From: Sphingobacterium nematocida
GTDB taxonomy: Bacteria; Bacteroidota; Bacteroidia; Sphingobacteriales; Sphingobacteriaceae
DNA: 64,000 nucleotides
Reading direction: 5' to 3'
Assembly (NCBI RefSeq): GCF_900168125.1
Contig: NZ_FUZF01000001.1
Span: 186,001-250,000, forward strand
Shown here: positions 17,332-26,952 of the stretch, one piece after another
How the letters are laid out: every line of letters begins with the position of its first letter
Position numbering within the stretch: the stretch's first letter is position 1
Notes under the pieces: model-generated
Database searches by the model: none
What the model was told of the DNA's origin: nothing
Seen by the model: the letters and a program-made list of their open reading frames with translations, nothing else
Program-made: the position numbers and the translations under genes

Positions 17332-18555
17332 TTAATATTGACGTGTTATGTAAATTCTTTCATCGGTCTGCTTGACTACTATACTAGGATTTGCCTTTAA
17401 AATGGTCAGTATATCACTCAGCGGTTGCTTTCTTGAAACATTGACGTAAAACTTCATGTGCTCCAAGGATTTATCATAGATTACATCCACATTATACCAG
17501 CGGCCTATTTCTTGACAGAACTGTTCTAAACTGCTGTTTTCGAAATAAAAGGTATTGTCTAGCCAAGCCAATGCTGCAGTTATATTTGCAGGACTTACGT
17601 GAGCCTCCTGATTGACGAGGAGCTGTTCATTAGGTTTGATCAATATAACCTCTTCTTGCAAACCAGTAGCTTGTATAGAACCCTGTATCAACGTTGTTTT
17701 ACTTTCTTGCTGTATCGTATAAGCCTTGATATTAAACTGCGTACCTAATACCTCGATCTGATGTCTCTTCACATTCTTTGAAGCAGGAATCTCTACAATA
17801 AATTTGCGACTATCTTGGTGGGCAACATCAAAATAAGCTTCCCCTTTTAAAGTCAGTAACATCTTTCCATCTACGGCCGTCAAAGGATAGCGTAACGTAG
17901 AACCAGCATTGACCTTAATTTTTGTGCCATCCAATAGCTGGACCATAAAGGTGCGCCCAGCAGGAACATCGATCTCATGGTAGACCTTACTCAAATTAAC
18001 AGACTCTTTGATCGCCTCATAGCTGATCGAGTTGTGATGCTGTACAATACGTACGCCCAAATCCGCCAATGTCTCTTCCGCCTTACTCGTTATAGAATCC
18101 AAAGTCTTCACTCTAGAGTCACTTAGTGACAATCGTACTTCTTTTTCAATGGGAGATAACTTAGGTATTACGACAATGGAATCGGAAGAGATATCTTCTG
18201 TCGGTGCTATCTGCGTATACTGTATGGCTTGTTGAATTTCTTTTTTGTAAAAAAGGATAGGAATACACAACAAAAGGATAATCGCTGCGGCATACCGTAA
18301 TAAGGTACGCATTTTGATTTTACGGACATTAGTTCTAGATCCTACTTTTGCCATGATAGCCTCAAATTTATCATCAGCAATGCTCAGATTCGATTTTTTC
18401 TGACTGAATGCACGCTCAATAAGTAGATCTACCGTTTCTTCGTCAGCATATTTAAAAAAAAGTAGCAGCAGCCTATGATCTTCTGGACTGATGCGATCTT
18501 CCAGCGACTGCTGCAGGAGTAGTTCTATATAGGTAAAATCAAACTTATTGTTCAT
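17332..18555 (-). CDS. FecR family anti-sigma factor (locus A)
   Basis: A 407-residue inner-membrane regulator that holds its cognate ECF sigma factor until the SusC signalling domain reports substrate. The cytoplasmic N-terminus spans ~1-85, one TM helix covers ~86-103 (YAAAIILLLCIPILF), and the periplasmic FecR domain spans ~190-300 with VQLLDGTKIKVNAGSTLRYP and LTLKGEAYFDVAH. The C-terminal DUF4974 (~335-405) is an STN-interacting module (GRWYNVDVIYD). It lies 86 bp downstream of the sigma gene 18642-19220 and 18 bp upstream of SusC. The order sigma, FecR, SusC is the standard cell-surface signalling arrangement. Confidence 0.92.
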   Translation of the reverse strand: MNNKFDFTYIELLLQQSLEDRISPEDHRLLLLFFKYADEETVDLLIERAFSQKKSNLSIADDKFEAIMAKVGSRTNVRKIKMRTLLRYAAAIILLLCIPILFYKKEIQQAIQYTQIAPTEDISSDSIVVIPKLSPIEKEVRLSLSDSRVKTLDSITSKAEETLADLGVRIVQHHNSISYEAIKESVNLSKVYHEIDVPAGRTFMVQLLDGTKIKVNAGSTLRYPLTAVDGKMLLTLKGEAYFDVAHQDSRKFIVEIPASKNVKRHQIEVLGTQFNIKAYTIQQESKTTLIQGSIQATGLQEEVILIKPNEQLLVNQEAHVSPANITAALAWLDNTFYFENSSLEQFCQEIGRWYNVDVIYDKSLEHMKFYVNVSRKQPLSDILTILKANPSIVVKQTDERIYITRQY

Positions 18556-18641
18556 TGCTTATAGCCTTCGGTAAAATCCTTAAATGGACATACTGTTACT
18601 CTATAAGATGTAAAAAAATAAAGTTTGGGGGGAAATTATTT

Positions 18642-19220
18642 TTACTTTTTTAGTAAATAAAGCAAAATTATCGACAAACCGCTGTCTTTTAGATACTTAA
18701 TCATATACCCTCTTACACGATTGGTGGCTTCTTCATAATTGGATTTAACCGTCTCGGGCGAGACCTGTAAGAGCTTAGCTACCTCATTTCGACTCATCCC
18801 TTCTGCTTTAATAAACTGATAAGTGAGGCGTTGTTTTTCCGGCAATTTACCAATAGCTATTTCAAAATGCTTCTCCAATTCTTTGTATTCCGCAGGGTCT
18901 ATCGCCGGAGCAGGGTTTATTAATTCGTGTAAGTAGAGATCAATAGGCTCTGTTGGTAGACTTTTGGATCGTAATCTCGCCAAGAATACATTTTTAGCAA
19001 TACGGTATAGCCAAGCTTCAAAATCATTTATTTCCAAAAGACTGTCTCTTTTGTTCCATACGATGACAAAAGTTTCCTGAAGCACCTCGTCAGCAATAAA
19101 TTCGTCTTTAGAGAGTTTTAAGGCTGTATGGTAAATATTGTCCTTGCACAGATAAAACAACTCCTTGAAAGCCCTTTCGCTGCCGCGAGCCACTTCCCCA
19201 AGAATTTGTTCTATGTTCAT
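18642..19220 (-). CDS. ECF RNA polymerase sigma factor (locus A)
   Basis: A 192-residue sigma-70 family ECF factor. Region 2 contains DEVLQETFVIVWNKRDSLLEINDFEAWLYRIAKN (read in parts at ~43-76); region 4 contains LPEKQRLTYQ, EGMSRNEVAKLLQVSPETVKSN, a helix-turn-helix that binds the -35 element. A hydrophobic C-terminal tail (LSIILLYLLKK) is typical of the Bacteroidota FecI-like type. It is the first gene of locus A and diverges from the locus B sigma gene across 210 bp. It presumably drives the SusCD operon of locus A under control of the FecR protein encoded next to it. Confidence 0.93.
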   Translation of the reverse strand: MNIEQILGEVARGSERAFKELFYLCKDNIYHTALKLSKDEFIADEVLQETFVIVWNKRDSLLEINDFEAWLYRIAKNVFLARLRSKSLPTEPIDLYLHELINPAPAIDPAEYKELEKHFEIAIGKLPEKQRLTYQFIKAEGMSRNEVAKLLQVSPETVKSNYEEATNRVRGYMIKYLKDSGLSIILLYLLKK

Positions 19221-19342
19221 GATAAATTTAAAAGAAAGTTAAAGGTCGTAAATTTAGAAAACTTTATGGAAAATGAAAAGGTAGAATATTTGATTTTTTA
19301 CAAGGTATCCCTACGTGATTACTTGATATGCAAATTATTGTT

Positions 19343-19350
19343 TAACTTTG
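19343..19350 (+). promoter_or_regulatory. Candidate -7 element for the locus B sigma gene
   Basis: TAACTTTG matches the Bacteroidota -7 consensus TAnnTTTG. A CTTG at 19322-19325 could be a -33 element, but the 17 bp spacing is shorter than the usual ~19-20. The predicted start of transcription is ~70 bp before the ATG at 19431. It lies in the 210 bp region shared by the divergent locus A and B sigma genes. I found no equally good match on the opposite strand. Confidence 0.35.
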
Positions 19351-19430
19351 ATAAGTTTTTATAAGCACTACAGATTAACCTTGAAAACACGTAGTTTAGA
19401 AAAGCGAGATACACGGTATTAGAAAGTAGT

Positions 19431-20003
19431 ATGCAGAAAGTGGACTCTAGTGATAATGAACTATACCTACTATTCCAAAATGGAAACGAAGCTGCTTTTG
19501 ACATACTTTACAGCCGTTATTGGAAAATTCTACTATATAAAGCGCTTCAGAAACTGGATTCTGAAGATGATGCAGAGGAAATTGTCCAAGATACATTAAT
19601 GGTGCTGTGGGAAAGAAAGAAAGATATCCAAATTGAAGGTCAATTCAGCAACTACTTAAGTGCTATTCTTAAATACAAAATCTTAGAGCGCCTAGCAAAA
19701 GGAAAGAAAAGCAGAGAAGAAAATAATAAATATTCGTCCGTAATAAAGCTCCACGACAACAATACGGAGGAATGGATTCTCTTTGAAGATATGAAATCTG
19801 TCTTAGAAACGGCTATTAACGAATTGCCCGAAAAATGTCAGTTAGTATTTCGAATGAGCCGTGAAAAAGGATTTTCGGACAAAGAAATAGCAAATGAGCT
19901 TGGCATAAGCCAGAAGACGGTGGAATCTCATATTACCAAAGCCTTAAAGACACTGCGCTCCAAACTCGGCAGACTTTCCTTTTTATTATTTTTATTCTAT
20001 TAG
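19431..20003 (+). CDS. ECF RNA polymerase sigma factor (locus B)
   Basis: A 190-residue ECF sigma factor. Region 2 shows DDAEEIVQDTLMVLWERK and the start of region 4 shows ELPEKCQLVFRMSREKG followed by the helix-turn-helix FSDKEIANELGISQKTVESHI. The C-terminus is hydrophobic (LSFLLFLFY), as in FecI-like factors of this phylum. It diverges from the locus A sigma gene and precedes the FecR gene 20092-21261 by 88 bp. It is predicted to be released when the locus B SusC binds substrate, and to transcribe the locus B operon. Confidence 0.93.
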   Translation: MQKVDSSDNELYLLFQNGNEAAFDILYSRYWKILLYKALQKLDSEDDAEEIVQDTLMVLWERKKDIQIEGQFSNYLSAILKYKILERLAKGKKSREENNKYSSVIKLHDNNTEEWILFEDMKSVLETAINELPEKCQLVFRMSREKGFSDKEIANELGISQKTVESHITKALKTLRSKLGRLSFLLFLFY

Positions 20004-20091
20004 AAAACAAGGAATTAGCAAAAAAAGTTATTTCCGCCTCAGGGTAATAGACGCCTATTTCACACTATACTACTAAACGCATTAAATTGTC

Positions 20092-21261
20092 ATGGATAAA
20101 CTATCGCCTATTGAGCGTAATGCATTATCGAAGAAATGGCTTGATAAAAGCCTTTCTGAAGATGAGCAGCTCCGCTTGGATAATTGGTACAAAATAGATG
20201 TAGCGGAACCTTTACTATGGAAAAAGGATTCGTCCGAAGCGGAATTATATCATCGGATGCGGCGGGATTTTAACCAGAATAAGCTGTTAAAAAACCGTAA
20301 AAAAGGATTTCAATGGGCTAGATACAGTTCTATCGCTGCTGGCTTGGCATTGTTTATTTGGTCCGGAATATATGTGCACATGCAACGGCAAAACAAAACT
20401 GTACAGGAGTTAACATATTCTGCTCCGCCCATAATCTCTCCCGGCGGGAACAAGGCGCTATTGCGTCTTTCTGACGGTAGGGAAATCGCCCTAGATGAAA
20501 AGCAGTCAGAAATCAGAAGTGGAGAATCATTAAGTTATTCAGATGGAAAACCTCTCCCTTTACCTTCTAAACCCCTGTCTAGTGAGAATAGCGTCTCTTA
20601 TCTCGCTCTTATCACCCCAAAAGGAGGAACATATAGCGTGACTCTCCCTGATGGCTCACATGTGCAACTCAATGCATCTTCTTGCCTAAAATATCCTGCT
20701 CGATTTTCAAAAGAATCACGCATTGTCGAACTAGAAGGGGAAGGTTATTTTCATATTAAGCACATGCCATCCGCCAATCGCAAGGGAAAATCTATCCCTT
20801 TTATTGTAAAGACTAAGGAACAAGAAGTTGAAGTACTCGGCACACAATTCAATATTAGTGCGTATGCAGCTGAAAAGGAAACGAAAACAACGCTGGTGGA
20901 TGGTCGTGTAAAAGTGAGCAGCATGGGTAATAAACAACATAAAATTCTAAACCCAGGCGAGCAGACTTTGCTAGCACAGGGAAATCTATCTATTACAAAA
21001 GCTCGTATTGAAGGTGAAATAGCTTGGACTAAAGGTTTGTTTGATATGGAGAACAAAAACCTAGAACAGCTTATGAATCAATTAGCCCGCTGGTACGACA
21101 TTGAAGTACAATACCAAGGATCTATACCAAAAATTCATTTCTTTGGCAAACTAAGACGGGACAACAGCTTTAGTGAAGTAGCAGACATTTTGAGAACAGC
21201 TGGAGTTAAATTCTATTGGAAAAACCAAAGAGTACTCGTTATTGAAGAAGAAAAATACTAA
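20092..21261 (+). CDS. FecR family anti-sigma factor (locus B)
   Basis: A 389-residue FecR protein. It has a cytoplasmic N-terminus with KKWLDKSLSEDEQLRLDNWY, a single TM helix ~77-95, a FecR domain ~185-285 (GGTYSVTLPDGSHVQLNASS, ELEGEGYFHIKH, EVLGTQFNISAY) and a C-terminal DUF4974 (~315-385, ARWYDIEVQYQG). The intact order sigma, FecR, SusC indicates cell-surface signalling. The SusC gene begins 47 bp downstream. Its sequence is clearly distinct from the locus A and C FecR copies, which should limit cross-talk; that specificity is inferred. Confidence 0.92.
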   Translation: MDKLSPIERNALSKKWLDKSLSEDEQLRLDNWYKIDVAEPLLWKKDSSEAELYHRMRRDFNQNKLLKNRKKGFQWARYSSIAAGLALFIWSGIYVHMQRQNKTVQELTYSAPPIISPGGNKALLRLSDGREIALDEKQSEIRSGESLSYSDGKPLPLPSKPLSSENSVSYLALITPKGGTYSVTLPDGSHVQLNASSCLKYPARFSKESRIVELEGEGYFHIKHMPSANRKGKSIPFIVKTKEQEVEVLGTQFNISAYAAEKETKTTLVDGRVKVSSMGNKQHKILNPGEQTLLAQGNLSITKARIEGEIAWTKGLFDMENKNLEQLMNQLARWYDIEVQYQGSIPKIHFFGKLRRDNSFSEVADILRTAGVKFYWKNQRVLVIEEEKY

Positions 21262-21308
21262 AACAATATAAATATTTAATTAATCAACTTTCAAAATTGT
21301 GAATTTTA

Positions 21309-24300
21309 ATGAAGAAAACTAACCACTTACCTAGAGGGGGGTCGAGCAAAATGGGAATTATGAAAATAAGCCTATTTTTAATTATCGCGGGGCTCTTTCA
21401 AATACAAGCCAGCAGCTATTCTCAAACGATAACTCTGTCCGGGAAACGCGTAAAACTACAAGATGTATTACAAGAGGTTGAAAAACAAACTGGCTATGTC
21501 GTATTCGGAGATCGGGCATTGCTACACAAATCCGCACCGGTGATGGTCGCTGCCAAAAACACACCCCTTAAAGATTTTCTAAATCAGGTATTCCAACAAC
21601 AATCCCTTGATTATGAGATTCGTCACAACACGATTGTACTTCTGAACAAGAAACCCACGACTAACAGTAAGACCTCAGTAGCAGTGCAAGAAGGAATTAC
21701 AATCACCGGAAGAATTCATAATGAAAATGGCAGTCCATTATCAAACGTTAACATAAAGGTGCGCAAATCCAACCAACAAGGGGTAACTGATGCAAACGGG
21801 GTCTTTATGTTGATAGACCTAGAAAAAGATGCTGTTATAAACGTAAGTAGTCTTGGCTACCAAACTATGAATATCCCTGTAAATGAATTAATAACCTTAA
21901 AATCCAATGAATCTAAGTCGATTGGAAAAGGTGCAATCCAAAAACATGAGCAACATTATATCATCCAGCTCGCAAACGAAGAAATGGCCGTTGATGAAGT
22001 TGTAGTAACGGGTATTGTAGAACGCAAAAAAGAAAGTTTTACAGGTGCGACCAACAGTTTTACAGGTCAAGAACTCCTTCAGGTCGGGAATGTGAATGTC
22101 ATACAGAGCTTAAAAACTTTAGACCCTTCATTTTTAGTAGTTGAGAACGCTATGTTTGGGTCTGATCCCAATAGACTGAGTAATATCGAGATCAGAGGAC
22201 GCAGTAGCTTCACTTCGGCAGATCTAGAAACAACCTACGGGACTAATCCGAACTTACCCTTATTTGTTTTGGATGGCTTCGAATCAGATCTACGTACCAT
22301 TACAGATATTAGTATACACCGGATCGCCCGAATAACCTTACTAAAAGATGCAGCATCTACCGCTCTTTATGGTTCCAGAGCAGCAAATGGAGTAGTCGTG
22401 GTCGAGACCAAACAGCCAACACTTGGGCGAATTGAAATCTCTTATTCATCCGATTTGTTGGTCAACTCTCCTTTTTTGAACGATTATAACCTGATGAATG
22501 CCGCCGAGAAATTGGAATTCGAGCGCCTATCGGGTCAATTCAATAGCTCTGGCTTCCTGAATTCGGCTATGCTCACCGAAGCGGATTACTATAGCAGATT
22601 AGCCGAAGTTAAAAGTGGCGTGGATACGTATTGGCTATCCGAGCCGCTACGTACGGGCTTCACGCATGGTCATAACGTGAATTTTACAGGTGGTAGCAAC
22701 GAACTACGATTTAATGCGGGATTAAGCTACAAGCAAGATCAAGGGGTTATGAAAGGTTCGAATAGGGACACGTATCGTGGAAGTCTATCTCTTACGTACC
22801 GAAAGAATAAAATTAACATAAACAATCAACTTTTTATTAGCGGATTTAACGCTCAAGAATCTCCTTACGGCGCTTTCTCAAATTTCTCACTTGCTGTACC
22901 TTACTATCAAAAAAGGAATGCTATCGGTGAAATACCTCGCTACCTTAACCTATTTCAAGATTCGAAATTGGCACAGGGACGGGGCGTGGACTCCATTCCA
23001 AACCCGCTATACTTAGCTCAAATCGGTAACAGGAATGACACGAAATCCTTTGGCTTTACCAATAACTTACAAGCGAACTATGATTTCACACCTTCGCTTC
23101 GCCTAAGTGGTTCGTTGAGTCTGACCAAAGGGACACAGGAAAACATTTTGTTCAAACCTGCCGAGAACCCAGAATATGACCAAAAAATAGCGGAGGAAAA
23201 AGGATTGTACCGGAATGGTCGTACAGACAATAATGCCTACCAAGGCAGCCTGATGCTTACCTACGCCAAAGTATTTGGCGAGCGTCATAGCTTGACAACC
23301 AACCTGCGTGCCGAGATACAGGAGAACAAATACAATACGGTTGGTTTTAGTGCGACAGGATTTTCTTCACTGAGCAATGGAAACCCTAATGTGTCAAGCG
23401 GTTACCTACCTTACAGCAGACCCAATGGAACAGTACTGATCTCCAGAAGAAATAATATCCTTGCTTCGGTCAACTATATGTTGGATTCAAAATACCTTTT
23501 CGATTTTAGTTACCGATATGACGGCTCTACGGCATTTGGTGCAGCTAAGCGTTATTCCCCTTTTTGGTCTACAGGGTTAGGCTGGAATCTACACAAAGAG
23601 CAAGCTTTGGCTGATATGGGATCCCTAGATCTTTTAAAAATTAGAGGTAGTATCGGTTATACAGGCAATCAACAATTTGGGCAAGTGCTGTCGGTAAATG
23701 TGTATCAACAGCTCGCCGGTCAAACTATTTTTGGCGAAATGTCGGATCTCCTAGCGCTTGGAAACCCTAACCTTGAATGGCAACGTACACAAAATTTAAG
23801 TCTGGGGGTAGATTATGGCATTTGGGATAGCAGGTTGAATGGATATTTCAACTGGTACCGCAACCATTCCTCTCCATTGGTTGTTCCGATTGCACAGGCA
23901 CCTTCATCTGGAGTAAAGGAATATTTTGAAAATGCGGGTGAATTAACGTATCAAGGTATAGAGGCAAAAGCAAACTTTGGCCTAATATACCGTCCCGAAG
24001 ATCGAATAGTATGGAACATCAGTATGACGCTAGCGCACAACAAAGGAACATATAGTGGCTTTGGTGGAAAGCTAAACAACCTAAATGAGGCCCAAAGAGA
24101 AGCTAATTCATATACGCGCTATTTTGACGGAAACAGTCCGGAAAATATTTGGGCTGTAAAATCTGCTGGGATCGACCCACTGACAGGAAAAGAAGTCTTT
24201 ATAAAAAAAGATGGGAATCAAACCTTTGAATATAGTGCACTAGATGAAGTTGTGATGGGCTCAACAAGACCCGTGTTAGAAGGCGTGACTGGAACCAATG

Positions 24301-24734
24301 TTACTTTCAAAGGATTCACAGCTGGCATATACCTACGTTACAGCTGGAAAAGTGATTTACTAAATACCGCGCTGTATAATAAAGTGGAAAATCTAAGTGC
24401 TTCCGATATACGTATGAACAACCTTGACAAAAGAGCACTATACGGACGCTGGAAGGAACCTGGTGACATCGCTGCCTTCAAGTCTATCAGCGACAATAGT
24501 TTTACACCTATATCATCGCGATTCATCCAAAAGCAATCCTTTTTGGCGGGAGAATCGTTAAATGTGAGCTATCGATTCCTGAATCAAAATTGGTTGAAAT
24601 CTGCCGGGCTACAATCCCTTATTATTTCGGGATACAGCAATGATATTTTTAGATGGTCTACCGTAAAAAATGAACGAGGTCTTGAATATCCTTTTGCCAG
24701 TTCATTTTCGTTAAACATTAATGCTACCTTTTAA
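21309..24734 (+). CDS. SusC/RagA TonB-dependent transporter (locus B)
   Basis: A 1141-residue outer-membrane transporter. A long n-region (MKKTNHLPRGGSS, common in SusC proteins) precedes the signal core; an alternative start is the ATG at 21360. STN domain ~45-115 (VKLQDVLQEVEKQTGYVVF), carboxypeptidase-regulatory-like domain ~130-215, plug with LLKDAASTALYGSRAANG, and a barrel ending SLNINATF. It shares the block RKKESFTGA and QSLKTLDPSF with the A and C copies but is the most divergent of the three. It is followed by the frameshifted SusD gene 12 bp downstream. The absence of a protease in locus B suggests it may import products released by the other loci, which is inference. Confidence 0.95.
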   Translation: MKKTNHLPRGGSSKMGIMKISLFLIIAGLFQIQASSYSQTITLSGKRVKLQDVLQEVEKQTGYVVFGDRALLHKSAPVMVAAKNTPLKDFLNQVFQQQSLDYEIRHNTIVLLNKKPTTNSKTSVAVQEGITITGRIHNENGSPLSNVNIKVRKSNQQGVTDANGVFMLIDLEKDAVINVSSLGYQTMNIPVNELITLKSNESKSIGKGAIQKHEQHYIIQLANEEMAVDEVVVTGIVERKKESFTGATNSFTGQELLQVGNVNVIQSLKTLDPSFLVVENAMFGSDPNRLSNIEIRGRSSFTSADLETTYGTNPNLPLFVLDGFESDLRTITDISIHRIARITLLKDAASTALYGSRAANGVVVVETKQPTLGRIEISYSSDLLVNSPFLNDYNLMNAAEKLEFERLSGQFNSSGFLNSAMLTEADYYSRLAEVKSGVDTYWLSEPLRTGFTHGHNVNFTGGSNELRFNAGLSYKQDQGVMKGSNRDTYRGSLSLTYRKNKININNQLFISGFNAQESPYGAFSNFSLAVPYYQKRNAIGEIPRYLNLFQDSKLAQGRGVDSIPNPLYLAQIGNRNDTKSFGFTNNLQANYDFTPSLRLSGSLSLTKGTQENILFKPAENPEYDQKIAEEKGLYRNGRTDNNAYQGSLMLTYAKVFGERHSLTTNLRAEIQENKYNTVGFSATGFSSLSNGNPNVSSGYLPYSRPNGTVLISRRNNILASVNYMLDSKYLFDFSYRYDGSTAFGAAKRYSPFWSTGLGWNLHKEQALADMGSLDLLKIRGSIGYTGNQQFGQVLSVNVYQQLAGQTIFGEMSDLLALGNPNLEWQRTQNLSLGVDYGIWDSRLNGYFNWYRNHSSPLVVPIAQAPSSGVKEYFENAGELTYQGIEAKANFGLIYRPEDRIVWNISMTLAHNKGTYSGFGGKLNNLNEAQREANSYTRYFDGNSPENIWAVKSAGIDPLTGKEVFIKKDGNQTFEYSALDEVVMGSTRPVLEGVTGTNVTFKGFTAGIYLRYSWKSDLLNTALYNKVENLSASDIRMNNLDKRALYGRWKEPGDIAAFKSISDNSFTPISSRFIQKQSFLAGESLNVSYRFLNQNWLKSAGLQSLIISGYSNDIFRWSTVKNERGLEYPFASSFSLNINATF

Positions 24735-24746
24735 ATAAAGAATTAC

Positions 24747-26194
24747 ATGAATACTAAAATAAAACGTTTTTTAGCGCTCATCTTATGTTCGTCGTCCGTT
24801 TTTTTACTTCTTGCAACAGCTGGCTTGACGTAAAACCCGAAGATAAAACATTGGAGGAAGATATCTTTCGTAACGAAGCCGGTATAAATAATGCGCTCAA
24901 TGGAGTATATCACAAGCTAGCCTCCAATGACTTGTACGGTCAAAATATGACGAAAAGCACCCTGGACATACTAGCTCAATACTATAACAGTGCGGCAAAG
25001 ACCCAAAGTGGCATCAATCGCTTTGCTGAAGTGGCAAACTTCAATTATAAATCCAAAGAAAATCAAGCCTATTTTGAGGCAATCTGGACGTCTAGTTACG
25101 CAGCGATATTAAGTATTAATAATCTATTAGAAGGGCTCGACAAATATGAGACGCCGCTTTCTACGGATAAACAATCCATAATCCAAGGGGAATTATATGC
25201 TTTAAGAGCATTTCTACACTTTGATATGCTCCGTCTTTTTGGACCTGTATACGCTTTAAATCCTGAAGCAGCAGCGATTCCCTACGTGACAACAACCGAG
25301 GTGAAATTAAACGACTTAATACCAGCTAGTAAAGTTATCAACATGGTCCTTATCGACCTAATGGAAGCAGAACGTCTACTTCAAAAAGATCCAATCGTAC
25401 AAACTGGAATAGATATCAACCAATTCTCGAACGCGGGTTTTTATAAGAATCGAAATCGTAGATTTAACTATTATGCCGCAGTAGCTCTGCGCGCCCGGGT
25501 TCATTTATACGCTGGCAATCAGTCGTCGGCTAGCGAAGCCGCTGCCAAGGTCATTGAAGAAGGTTCAAAATGGTTTCCATGGCAGAGCGAACAGGAGCAC
25601 CTGGGGATCGATGCCAATCGGATTTTTTCTAAAGAAGTCCTCTTTGGTCTGGATGACAACAGCTTATACACAAGCTATAATGATCTTTTCCATTCCTCTC
25701 GGAATGATGACAATTTGCTGGCTCCCAACAAAAGTCCTAATGTGGCTTTGGACATCTATGAAAATAATGCACAAGATTTTCGGTACATAGCCTACTGGGA
25801 GGATCTCTCTGCTAGTCAATCGGCTACAAGACCCTTCGCTAAGCTCTTTATCAAATATAAGGATGTAGATAGCCGTGACAAAAACTGGCGGAACTTTCAA
25901 CCGCTCATTCGTCTTTCCGAAATGTATTACATCCTAACAGAGTGTTCAAAAAATATTGCACACTTAAATATGGTCAGAAGTCATCGTGGTCTAGAGCCGT
26001 TAGCAGCCAATGTTGCGATAGATATGGAACTGCTGAAAGAATACCGTAAGGAATTTATAGGTGAAGGACAATTGTTCTATTACTATAAACGAACGAATCA
26101 AAACCGTATAAAGGGGTTCCAGCTGAATAATATCACCATGAGTGAGGCTCAGTATGTTATACCATTACCACTATCAGAAAGTAACCAACGTTAA
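24747..26194 (+). pseudogene. SusD/RagB lipoprotein gene with an apparent -1 frameshift (locus B)
   Basis: The ATG at 24747 encodes a lipoprotein signal (MNTKIKRFLALILCSSSVF) but in that frame reaches TAA about 29 codons in. The rest of SusD, from SCNSWLDVKPEDK onward, is open in another frame to 26194. The two join exactly if the seven-T run at 24799-24805 held eight T: the product would be ~482 residues with lipobox FTSC, matching the 487-488 residues of the A and C copies. Downstream the core (GELYALRAFLHFDMLRLFGP) and C-terminus (YRKEFIGEGQLFYYYKR) are intact. A sequencing error, slipped-strand variation or a real mutation are all possible. An ATG at 24785 exists but would give no lipoprotein signal. 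Confidence 0.85.
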
Positions 26195-26203
26195 TCATTA
26201 ATT

Positions 26204-26935
26204 ATGAAATTCATTTATTATAGTGTAGTTATATGTTTCTTTTGCATACTGGGATGTGCGAAAGAATCCATCGAGGAAAACATTCCTAAAACTTCGCTCT
26301 ATCTGCATGAGCGATCGATAGCATTAGCAGTCAACTTTGCAGATGTATCAGAGTCTACCCCAGAAGTCACGTTGGATATTATCGTACATGCTCTTGGAGG
26401 GAGCAGGAACTATGACAGGTCATTTAAACTGGTACCTCTGGATAGTTCTACGGCTCAAATAGGTATTGACTATATTTTGAACAACGAGTCCATGTTATTA
26501 AAAGCCGGTAAATTAATTGATACGGCTCAGATCAGAATTTTGCGCAATCCACAGCTTCACAAAGATGGAACTGTTCTTCATTTAAAACTCGTGGCGGGAT
26601 CAGATTTTGACACTGAATTTCTCGATTACAAAAACATGAGTACTATACGTATTAGCAATAAAGTCGCAGAACCACTTTATTGGTATTATTTTGCCTACAA
26701 CTATCTGGGAGACTATTCGGAAAAGAAATTCAGACTACTGCAGAACCTAGCGGAAATGCCTAAAGAAGCATTGGATAATCTTCCTGAAAGTGATCAGGAA
26801 TATGCCCTTTTGATTGGCAAATTAAAACGTTGGGGGCTAATACTGAAAAGACACCTTGATGAACAGACCGCTCTGGGTAAAACCGTATACGAAGAAGATG
26901 GACGTACTAAAATGCAAGTAGGTAGTTATCTCTAA
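26204..26935 (+). CDS. DUF4843-like lipoprotein (locus B)
   Basis: A 243-residue lipoprotein with lipobox ILGC (Cys18), placed 9 bp after SusD exactly where loci A and C carry DUF4843 genes. Shared features include a beta-rich middle with NYDRSFKLVPLDSSTAQIGIDY (compare the RSFQVVINPEVTTAEINIHY pattern in locus A) and a late GDYSEKKFRLL segment matching the GNWGNYSEKKLLL of locus A. It is ~50 residues shorter and ends EEDGRTKMQVGSYL, where the others read EDGRLMWVTGV. Assignment is by synteny plus these blocks; the biochemical role is unknown, probably a surface partner of SusD. Confidence 0.72.
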   Translation: MKFIYYSVVICFFCILGCAKESIEENIPKTSLYLHERSIALAVNFADVSESTPEVTLDIIVHALGGSRNYDRSFKLVPLDSSTAQIGIDYILNNESMLLKAGKLIDTAQIRILRNPQLHKDGTVLHLKLVAGSDFDTEFLDYKNMSTIRISNKVAEPLYWYYFAYNYLGDYSEKKFRLLQNLAEMPKEALDNLPESDQEYALLIGKLKRWGLILKRHLDEQTALGKTVYEEDGRTKMQVGSYL

Positions 26936-26952
26936 CATTAAAGACTGATAAA

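Noticed and set aside
24785..26194. SusD starting at the ATG at 24785 as a normal gene
   Set aside because: This start gives no signal peptide or lipobox before Cys10, whereas the upstream frame encodes a textbook lipoprotein signal; a frameshift explains both.
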